Of a DNA stretch of 64,000 nucleotides, positions 21,767 to 32,500 are shown piece by piece. The notes beneath the pieces were generated by a model. It was not told the origin of the DNA and made no database searches. It saw only the letters and a list, made by a program, of their open reading frames with translations. Position numbers and translations under genes: made by a program. Numbering within the stretch: position 1 is the first letter of the stretch; every line of letters starts with the position of its first letter. This DNA comes from Henckelia pumila (taxonomy: Eukaryota; Streptophyta; Magnoliopsida; Lamiales; Gesneriaceae), in contig NW_027331833.1 in the NCBI RefSeq assembly GCF_033568475.1, positions 3,844,001 to 3,908,000 on the forward strand, written 5' to 3'.

Positions 21767-22199
21767 GAAAGCTGAACTCAAAATGTTAATGTTCTATGTA
21801 ATCTGCGAGCAACTGAGAAAAAAACTAAGAATGTTTTAATTAATTTAAGTTTGTCAACGCCATTTGAGGTTCTTGAATTTTTTTCTTTTCCTTCTATTTT
21901 TTTTATTACATATAGTTGTGAATAAGAAATTTCTTACATGTCAATCTTGAATGGAATAGTTTAGATTAATTTGTTCTTTTCCAACTTTATTTTATATTCA
22001 ATCATTCTGATTATAAATATTAATAGTATGTGATATGGTGTTAGCTAGTGTTTCCCTGTTAAGTTAGTTTTTATTAGAATGCATTATGTTCGTCAAGATT
22101 TCTCAATTTTTTTATCATAATATATTCTATTTTTAATTTAAATTACCATGTTGTGAAACTTAAATTTTAGGGCTGAAATTATCAAATATTACAAAATGA
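21767..22199. other. AT-rich spacer
   Basis: Possible 3' flank of the fragment above. No gene or repeat recognised. Confidence 0.4.
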
Positions 22200-23480
22200 T
22201 TTTTTTTTTTTTGCGTGAAACATGTATGACAAAGTAATGTTATGACATAAAAATTAATATTTTTGACATAAAATAATATTTTTATTGAAAAAACTAATAC
22301 TTTCAACACAAAATTAATATCTTTGACGTCAAAATCATATATTATAAAAGTAATATTTTTTACACAAAACTAATATTTTTGCAGTGAAACTAATATTTTT
22401 GACATAAAAAATTGTAATTTGGAGTCAAATAAGAATATATTACAAACTAATACTTTTAACATAGCAAGTAAAATATTTGCAGTAAAAATTAATAATTTGG
22501 ACATAAAAAATAATGTTTTGAGTCAAATAAGTATATATTACATTGTAATATTTTTGACATAAAAAGTTATACTGTCACTGTAAAAACTAATACTTTATAA
22601 TATATGATTATGAAAAATATTATTTTTTTGAAAAAAGTATTAGTTTTTTGGACAAACGTATTACTTTGAAAGAGATTATTATATCACATGAAAATTATTT
22701 ATTTTTTGGCCAAAAGTAATTGTTAAAAGTATTACGTACCTGAAAAAATATGATTATTGCACATGAAAAATAATAGTTTTTTTGGTCAAAAGTGTTAATT
22801 TTTTTTAAGAAGAAGAAGAAGGTCAAAAGTATTAGTTATTTTTCCAAAAAATATTAATTTGTTTGTTAAAAGTAATATTTTGTAATATATGATTATGAAA
22901 AGTATTACTTTTTTGGTCAACAGTATCAGTTGTTTGGTCAAAAGTTTTACTTATAAATAAATGGTTATTTCACATGAAAAATATTACGTTTATTGGACAA
23001 AATTATTATTTTTATGCCAAAAATATTACTTGAAAATATGTATTACTTTTTTGGTCTAAAGCATTAGTTTTTCTGCCCACAGTATTACGATTTTGGTTAA
23101 AAGTAATATATGAGAATATATGAAGAAGTATTACCCTGCATTATATGATTATGAAAAATATCACTTTTTTTTGTTAAAAGTACTTCTTTGGTTAAAAGTA
23201 TTATTTGGAAGTATGATTGTTTTAAATGAAATGTATTAGTTTTTTTTAGTCAAAAATATTAATTTTTTGGTAAAAAGTATTTCTTGAAATTATGTGATTA
23301 TTTCATATTAAAAGTATTACGTTTTTTGTCAAAAACATTAATTTTTATGTCAAAAGTATTACTTGAAAATATATTATTATTTGACATAAAAAATATTATT
23401 TTTTCAGTTTAAGTATTATTTTTAATGCCAATAATATTAGTTTTCATGCATGTTAGACAAATCATTATCGCATACAATAG
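22200..23480. repeat. Degenerate AT-rich repeat array
   Basis: For about 1.3 kb the sequence is a loose succession of units such as TTTTTGACATAAAA, AAAAGTATTACTTTTTTGGTC and AAAAGTATTAGTTTTTTGG, with variable spacing of roughly 20-35 bases. The left half tends to read GACATAAAA with TAATATTTTT, the right half to read the reverse sense, giving weak inverted symmetry about 22600. No coding potential. Confidence 0.7.
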
Positions 23481-23835
23481 AGAGTAGAACTAAATATTAC
23501 TACAAGCCCCAACGTATAGCCACAGGCCCACATGGATAAATTAAATATCTTTTGGCCATGAAGGTGTGGTCTATCTCGCTTGCTGTTCGATGCAATTTGT
23601 ATCCAAAAAAAAAAAAATTGCAATTACCTTGTATTTTTACATTCTCAGTCCAGAATCAGCTTTTCGTATTTAAGATTTTGAAATTAAAAGGGCACATGAG
23701 CTTAAGGGGTGTTATTTTTGGAAAATCGAGGCTCCAAGCTTAACTCATTTCATGTACAACCTATATAACTCCTATGTTCGCAATGAAAACGTAACTCCAC
23801 TTTAAGAGTAATTTCTTGAGCCAATCTTAATTTCT

Positions 23836-23996
23836 ATGTTTGAATTACATGGCAGCCTGATAGAAATGTTAATTGATATGAGCTCTTTCTTGATCCATTC
23901 TGTATTTGCTAATCGACATTGGTACTTTCAAGTACTGGAAGAGATTTTGAGGGCTGATTTGAAACTGGCATTTGAGAATGGAGTTGTCGAGGTGGG
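23836..23996 (+). pseudogene. Unrecognised exon fragment
   Basis: It reads MFELHGSLIEMLIDMSSFLI, then NRHWYFQVLEEILRADLKLA and FENGVVEVG without stops; composition is protein-like and less AT-rich than its surroundings. A hAT-type element (23997-25189) interrupts it. The downstream continuation at 25190 reads on for a few codons. I do not recognise the family. Confidence 0.4.
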
Positions 23997-24785
23997 TAGA
24001 GGTGTTCAAACTTCGGATAAAACTAAAAAAATCGGAAATCTAAACGGAAAAACCAAACATCGAACCGAACCAAAAATCAAAATTTAAAATTCGGATATAA
24101 TATATCTCAAAACCAAACAGACCGAAAAAACCAAAATTTTATTAAATTAATAATTATATATAATTGTTTATATTATATATTTTATGATATGATACCTAGT
24201 GAATAAGAATCATTTTTAATACTTTTTAGTTGATTGTTGTTTATTTAAGTCATTTAGACTTTGAATTTAAATATTTTAAAAAAATCATTTAAATGATAAC
24301 ATATTATATTTTAAAATATATTTATAATATTAATTAAAATATTATATCAAAACCAAAATAAGTCCAGGGGCGGTTCTACTAAGGGGCAAGGGGGGGCAGC
24401 TGCCCCCCTTGATTTTTTTTTAAAAATTATCAATATATTTTTATATTTTAAAAATAATAATATATGATCATAAATTAAAAACCAAACACAAAAATATAAA
24501 AGAGGGTCAAAAAATTTAAGTTAATTTTCATTGTTTAATGTGTGCAAAGTGATCTAAAAATTTGTGGTTTATAGTTTTTAAAAAATTGTAGCTCAATCAC
24601 TAAGTTTTTAAACCTAAACACAATGGGTTTTAAGTTTTTAAACCTAAAAAAAAATTTGTTGAAGCAAAAATTGTTACCTTACAAGCTTCTAAGTTTGTCT
24701 TTTATTTTACCAATCGCAACAACTGCATTGAAGAGAAATTTTTTTGCTGAAAATATTTTTACGAATATTAATTAATTATATTGAA

Positions 24786-24834
<49 letters not shown>

Positions 24835-25189
24835 GTTTATCGAATGAAGTATTATTATTTATTTTCAGTATATATCAAGTCGTTTGGGTATATTGTAAAT
24901 AAAATTTGAAATATAAAAATATTATTAAATTTACTATATTTAACTTTTTTTTATGTGATGATTAATTATGTGTGTGTATATATGTGATAATTTATTCTGT
25001 CCGACTGCCCCCCTTAAAAAATTCCTGGATCCGCCCCTGAAAATAACCGAACCTATATATAGTAAAAAAACCAAACCGAACCGAAGAAAAATAGTTCGGA
25101 TATCGGATTATATATTTCTAAAACCAAAAATCGGAAAAACCGAAATAAAAAATCAAAAACTAGACTTAACCGACCGATGAACACCCCTA
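23997..25189. mobile_element. Non-autonomous hAT-like element, TAGGGGTGTTCA family
   Basis: It starts TAGAGGTGTTCAAACTTCGG and ends GATGAACACCCCTA, with 8-bp flanks GAGGTGGG (23989-23996) and GAGATGGG (25190-25197) that match at 7 of 8. Both ends are rich in ACCGAACCGAA-like motifs. A related copy is at 48481-49232. It contains a second hAT element (24365-25039) and encodes no protein. Confidence 0.75.
24365..25039. mobile_element. Nested hAT MITE with CAGGGGCGG ends, 675 bp
   Basis: It starts CAGGGGCGGTTCTACTAAGG and ends CCTGGATCCGCCCCTG. Subterminal GGGGGGCAGCTGCCCCCC and ACTGCCCCCCTT reinforce the fold-back character. The target duplication is unclear. The interior is AT-rich with an (AT)n run at about 24790-24830. 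Confidence 0.75.
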
Positions 25190-25197
25190 GAGATGGG

Positions 25198-25960
25198 TCC
25201 TCGGGTTACGAGTTTGGGAGAGTTTGAAATATTGTTTGGATGAGAAACTAAGTTCATCTTGGCTTTTACATTGAATATGGGTAGGGAATATACATGTGAT
25301 GAGTTCATTGCACTTGAATCTTGATTGATAATTCTTTTTAAAATTTCATACTGCTTTTGGGCACTGGATCGTTTTTTGTCCATTGTAATTACTCGAATTC
25401 ATTGTGAATACTCCCATTTAGTACCATTACCTACTGAATATTTGATCGAATGGTTTTACCAAAAAGTGAAACCGGTTGTTATGGAATGTCTATTACCATA
25501 GTTTTCGAAACTACATGATTATTTTGATTTTGAAATTAATACTATCGGTTTCATTTTTTAATGTTCTAATTGTATGATTTGAGTAAGTTTTTTGTGAAAT
25601 GGTTTGCCGGGTCTAATTATATAAATAAACCGCCGTCAATTATGGGAACTAATTCTTCATGAAATAATAAACCAACATCATTCATTAGTAAAATTGAAAT
25701 TCACACGTACACTACATTTTTTGCGTATTACGTACCATCCATTAATAATGGAACCTCCAAAACATATATACCATCTTTATTCATAAACCAACAATTCAAC
25801 CACTTGACAAAATAATCAGCATAACGTCAAAGTTCGTCCATAACCCTTTGTACCATTTAAGGTCAACCATGCAGTCATGCTTGAGCATTAATTACCACGT
25901 ACGTGAAGTCTTTGTAATATAAACAAAACTAGTTAATTAGATTAATAAAATCAACATAGT
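25198..25960. other. Intergenic AT-rich DNA
   Basis: Possibly the 3' end of the fragment at 23836. No other gene seen. Confidence 0.4.
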
Positions 25961-25964
25961 ATTG

Positions 25965-26135
25965 CAGTAGCGGAGCCACATGTTGGGCCACCCGGGCTTT
26001 AATTTTTTTAAAAAATGTATATATTAATTTTATAAAATTTTAGATTAATTATTAGCATGATGACTCGATTCAAAAAATTAAAATATTTTGAAATTTAAAA
26101 TTTTAGCCCACATAGTAATCAAGGCTCAGCTATTG
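25965..26135. mobile_element. Small hAT-like MITE, 171 bp
   Basis: Ends are CAGTAGCGGAGCCACATG and AGGCTCAGCTATTG, imperfect inverted repeats. Flanks TAGTATTG and TTGTATTG or TATTGTTG suggest a decayed 8-bp duplication, but the exact ends are uncertain. Confidence 0.55.
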
Positions 26136-26543
26136 TATTGTTGAAAGAAACTACAACTTCATAATATTAAGAATTGCTAGAAATTAATATTTTTGGACAT
26201 ATATGTCATGTATATATATGTTAACAATGAATTAAAAAGATATGAATGATTCAAGATAAGTTGAGTAACAAATGAATATATTAACGTCAATACCAATAGA
26301 AGGTATGATAGATAGATATATCTATCATTCTGTACTTATGTAAATCGAATCTAACTCAAAACATAATAATAAGATCATCTATGTTATACGTTCGAAGAGT
26401 TGAGAGAGAAAAAAAAAAGAAAAGAAAAATAAAGCGATTTAAGGTATCAAATATAAGTAACTTCCATCAAACAACCAAGAAATGATGAGTTATGTATGTT
26501 GCACCACCAATCAATCAAATTGATTAGAGCTCAATCAAAATTC

Positions 26544-29500
26544 TCATTCCAGCCGAACCAAGCTGTTCACATGAGCTTGAAAATGGTAGTCTCCTCCCCT
26601 TTTGTCCAAATCAAACGACTGGATTTCTCTCGTCTTAAGATTATAAGCGATGCAATGCGTCTGAATGTCACAAGATCCGAAGACCAATACCTCCCTAGCT
26701 ACCAACCAGCCAAAGGGAGTAATCCTTTCCAAACTATGAATCTGAAGTTGATAATCAAACTTATGCAACATGGTCCACTTACCTGTTTTTGGATCCATTT
26801 CCCAAACATCCTTGAGTACATCGGGGCTGGATTTATAAACAACGGACAGATTATTGCCCATCGCGAGAAACGTTCCACGTTCTTCACGTGATTGAGGGAA
26901 AGGAAACCGGCAAAAAGTTTCAGTCTCTACGCTAAATGTCAGCACAAAAGATGTCCCAATCCAGTTTATGTATGCTCCCGTAACCAACGACGAAGGCATG
27001 AGATCCTCCATAGCTTCGCGAGGTACGTTTTTTATGTCAATACGCCTCCAAACACTGTCGACTCCAATAGTCATCACTTCGAGTTGCATCTTCCAACTGG
27101 ATGGTTTGTGCACCACTTTATACTTCATGGAAGCCTCAACAAAAGCTAAGACAAATTCTGAATAGCTACCGGAAATCGGGGGAAGAGCGATCCGATGCTT
27201 TGTCAAGGTATTAACAACAGAAAGCACACCGACGTCTCTGAAATCAGGGACCAATACCAAACCATTACAGCTACTCCACACAAGATATCCGACCGCGCAC
27301 TTAGATATCTCGATACTACCTTGTCGAATTTCCACATAAATCCCATCGTTAGGAAAAGACCGATCTTGAATGATGAGTCCGCAGCCCGAATTCCGGGCGT
27401 GGTGGTGGGTGAAACTTTGGCTTCGGATCACAAGGTACCATTCTTTGCAGACAAGCCTTATCACATTATGTAAATATTGAGCCGCAAATTTCAGGAAAAT
27501 TTTGGAAAGCACGTCGTCTAGAAGATGTTCTTTTGCCTTCCCCCAACAAGTATTGCGATTGATGAGCACCTGAAGTAAGAACCACATATACAACCATAGT
27601 TAATTTCTTTAATCCCCAAGTATTCATAATTCAATGAAAATTGTGCATGCATATATCCAATACAGTTTTGTTTCATATGCAAATCTGCCAAAAAGACTTG
27701 AACTTGTGCAAGAATTATGTTATAAGGAGCTTAGGTCCATGTGCTTTAAGTGATCAAGCTAGAGACTGCTATTGTATATTATCTTGTCGTGAAGAGAATT
27801 CTGGCTGGAAGGAATGTTTTGAGGGAAGGGCAAGGAGAATATATTTGGAGGCAAATGGTTAGAGTTAGGCATTCACGTTTATTGGCTTTTGCTTAAATAT
27901 TACTAGCTTGTGCTAGGGACTAGCTTTGGCTAGGGAACAGAGATCATCTCTGGGTTTTTATTTGTTGTAATTCTCTTCTATTATTATATATATTAATTGT
28001 GGTTGTAACAATTGGTCCGTTACCTGTCGGATCTGAGTTGGGGAAAAAATGAGAAACGGCAACCACACAAATTGCAGAAATATGAAGCTGAAAGATCAAC
28101 TCACGACTGCTGGAAAAACTCTTTCACAGCTTCCATCGTCCGAGGAGGAACTCATTGCTGTTGGATTGGGCTGGGAAACACATGCAGTTCTTCGGACCCT
28201 GGAAGCTTTCCAGACTTGCAAACACTCCCATCAGACTGGACTAAAATCTTGTGGGCCCTTGTTTACCCATTCTAATAGTCAACTAATGGACTCGGCCCAA
28301 TCCGTTGGGATAGGAAGCTTATTTGACAGCAAAGATGGGGCGATAACTTGGAGTCCAATGGACGAGAACGGGGAAGGGGGAATCAGCGGCCAAACAAGAT
28401 AACTTATAATCGTTGGAAAAAGGACGGCTTATATTCCAAGGTTTGAACTAGGGGAGGAAGAAGTTATAGCAGAAAAATTGAGAAGCGTGGTAAGTTGCAA
28501 ATTAAATTTTATTGAGTCGATGTGGCTTTTGGTGGAAGTTTTTACTCATGATGTTGTCAAACCTCTTCATTTTCTGAATTTTGGTAATGTCTTAGCTGAC
28601 CTTGGTTTTGAGATAATAATTTTTGACATTGGTTGGAAGGGTTCACGCATACGAACTCACATTGCAATTGCATTGCACAATCTTATGTCAAAATCTTGAA
28701 TTAAAGAAAGAGGACAGCTGGTTGAGGATACATGCACAAATGTTGTGAAGGGGGAAGGTGGGCATCAAATTACAACCGGTCGCATGTGGGAGGAACTGAG
28801 AGCTGCCGGTACATTTGAAGCAAAATTGGGGAAGAATTTGGTTCTTGTCTGTGACTCGAAATTGCATATAATTAACGATGCAATTATCATTTCTGGAAGA
28901 AGTAAGGCGGGCGAGGCATTTGTGGCAAAAGATGTATTTCCTCGTATCATCAAAAAAGGCAACACATTTATATCCAAAGAGCTTACTTTACTCGGTCCAC
29001 ATGTTTGTTATGGATTATGCCGGAGCTATCATGACGATAATAAAATTGCGGAATAAAACAATCAACAAGAACACCAAGATTTACGTGGTTCACCCAATAT
29101 AGGCTACGTCCACGGAGCTGCTGTAAATATTTATAACCGGAGAAATATTACAAGTGTATACAAAACACTATATCTCACCACACCCAAACTCCGAGTATTA
29201 CCGAGAAATAATTATCTAACTCACAAGAGATCTCCGAAAAAAACACACACTTTTTCTCTCTTTTTATTTTCTTCTCTCTTTGTTAATACAAAAGAAGATA
29301 ATAATGAGATGATATAAACTGAAATCAGAGGATCCTATTTATAGGCCATTTTACGCGTCTATTTACGCGTTGCATTTAATAGGAATTCAGCAACCATCTG
29401 CAATTCCCCGACCAACCTCATTAATTTCCACCTAAAATTTCTCTCACTTGAAGACTTGATTTCAATCATGTCTTCATACAATTAATGTAGCAGCTCATGC

Positions 29501-32500
29501 CTCCTCTCTTATACTTGCAGTTCAACTGAAGTTGAGCATAACTTCAGTTTGTCAGTGGTCACCGCCTTTGTGAACATATCTGCTGGATTTTTACTTCCAG
29601 GAATCTTCTCAAGCATCAAGATTCCATCTTCCAAAACTGATCTGATGAAATGGTACCGAACCTGTATATGCTTCGTCCTAGCATGATAAACAAGATTTTT
29701 TGCCAAATGAATAGCACTCTGACTGTCACAGTGTAATGTGCTATCCTCAAGCTTCTGACCCAATTCCACAAGGAATGATCTCAACCATATCATCTCCTTG
29801 CTAGCTTCTGTCACTGCAACATACTCAGCTTCAGTAGTCGAAAGTGCAACAATCTTTTGCAACTTGGACACCCAACTTATTGTCGTACCACCCAATGTGA
29901 ACACATATCCAGTAGTACTCTTTCTGCCGTCTAGGTCACCGCCCATGTTGTCATCTACAAAACCTTGTAAGCCTGAATTTGACTTTCTGAAGCACAGAGA
30001 AGAACTGATAGTACCTTTCAAATATCTGAGAATCCACTTCACTGCTTCCCAGTGTTGTTTCCCTGGATTGCTCATAAACCTGCTCACAACTCCCACTGCA
30101 TGTTCTATGTCTGGTCTGGTGCACACCATTGCATACATGAGGCTTCCGACAGCAGAGGCATAAGGAACCTTATTCATATAAGCATGCTCCTGCTCCGTCG
30201 ATGGTGATTGGGCTTTGATTAGTTTGAAATGACTAGCCAAAGGAGTACTCACAACTTTAGCTTCATTCATGTTGAATCTGCTAAGCACCTTTTTCACGTA
30301 CTCGGCCTGAGATAACATCAAGACTCCGTTCACCCTATCTCTCAAGATCCTCATACCAAGAATTTGTTTTGCAGCTCCCAAATCTTTCATTGCAAATTCT
30401 TTTGATAACTCTCTCTTGATCTTATCAATATTCTCCAGACACGATCCTGCTATCAACATGTAATCCATATATAACAGTAGAATGATATAGGAATCATCAA
30501 TCTTCTTCACATAACAACAGTGATCCGCCTGGCACCTCAGGAAACCATTGTTATTCATGAATCCGTCAAACTTCTTGTACCAATGTCTTGGAGCTTGTTT
30601 GAGACCGTACAAGCTCTTCTGAAGTTTGCATATCATTTTCTCCTTCCCTCGTACTTCAAATCCCTGTGACTGCTTCATATAAATTTTTTCATCTAGTTTA
30701 CCATGAAAAAACGCCGTCTTTACATCCAACTGCTCCAGAAGTAAGTTTTCATTCGCCACTAATCCAAGTACAGTTCTGATAGTGGTCAGCTTCACCACTG
30801 GAGAGAAAATCTCGGTGTAATCAACGCTTTCCCGCTGTTGAAAACCTTTCACAACAAGTCTCTCCTTGTACCGCTTGCTACCATCATGTTCTTCTTTCAA
30901 CCGGTACACCCACTTGTTGTGTAATGCCTTTTTGTCTTTCGGAAGTTCCATCAATTCCCATGTCTGATTGGATGACAGTGAATCCATCTCATCTTCCATG
31001 GCTAACTTCCACTTGGTTGAATCATCATTTTGCATCGCTTCTTCAAAGGTCTCCGGTTCACCTTTATCAGTCAGCAAAATATAGTAAAGTGCAGGGGAGT
31101 ATTTCAGAGGTGGTGTGATTGTTCTTGACGATCTCCTGAGTTCAATTACCGGAGTTTGTGGGTCAGCTTCTTGTGCAGTTTCTTCTTCCCGGTTACTATC
31201 CTCCGACTCATTAACAGGAATATCAATCAATGGCACTTCATTTGACTTCTGGACTTCAGGACATTTATCTCCAGTTGGAATGTCTGAGTTGTCCTTGTAC
31301 AAAACTTGCTCATTGAAAATGACGTCTCTGCTCCGAACGATCTTTCGATTTTGGTCATCCCATAACCGATAACTAAACTCATTATCCCCATAACCAATAA
31401 AGAAACACTTCTTTGATTTCGGATCAAGTTTCGTTCTGTTGGCTGAATCGATGTGAACATATGAGAGACAACCAAACACTTTCAAGAACGAAAGGTTTAC
31501 TCCTTTGCCGCTCCAGACCTCCTCTGGTATTCTGAAATCAAGTAGTACTGAAGGTTCTCTGTTGATTAGATACGTTGCAGTGTTAACTGTATCAGCCCAG
31601 AATGATTTCGGCAGTCCAACGTGCAATCTCATGCTTCTGGCTCGCTCATTCAGGGTCATGTTCATCCTCTCAGCTATACCATTCTGTTGAGGTGTACCAG
31701 GAATGGTTTTCTCTATCTTGATCCCGTTCTGTGCACAATACTTCTTGAACTCAAAATCTTCATATTCTCCACCATTATCAGACCGTAAACACTTCACTTC
31801 CAGGTTGGTCTCATTCTCCACCATGACTTTCCACCTCTTAAAGGTTTCATAAACATCAGATTTATTTTTCAAAAAATAAACCCAGACCTTCCTGCTCGAA
31901 TCATCGATAAATGTGACATAATATCGTGAGCCTCCAAGGGATGTCACAGGAGATGGCCCCCACACGTCAGTATGAACCAGCTCCAACTTTGCTGCTTTCG
32001 GTTCTCTATCGCCTTTCGAAAAGCTCACCCTTTTCTGCTTTCCAAGAACACAACTTTCACACAGTTTGTGTTCGACAGTTTTTAACTGCCGTAGCTTCCC
32101 TTTTGATATCAGCATCTTAATTCCTTTCTCACTCATATGTCCAAGTCTACAATGCCATAGACTTGAGTTAGCTCCAGCATCCACAGCTGCTAACATATCT
32201 CTGCAACTAGAAGTCATATAGAGGGTTCCAGTTTTCTGTCCTCGAGCAACAATCATGACTCCTTTGCTCACTTTCCAAGAGCCATCACCAAAGGTCACTT
32301 TATGGCCTTCGTCATCGAGCTGTCCCACTGAGATCAGATTTTGGGTCAACTTTGGTACATGCCTCACTTTGTTGAGTTTCCAGATAGATCCGTTTGACAT
32401 TTTCAAACTGATATCACCCATACCAGCTATTTCCAACGGTTTTCCATCAGCCAGGAAAACTTTTCCGTAATTACCAGCAATGTAATTACTGAATACCTCA

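Noticed and set aside
26496..27473. Several + strand frames of 65-131 codons
   Set aside because: All lie antisense to the F-box exon, which has recognisable protein motifs on the - strand.
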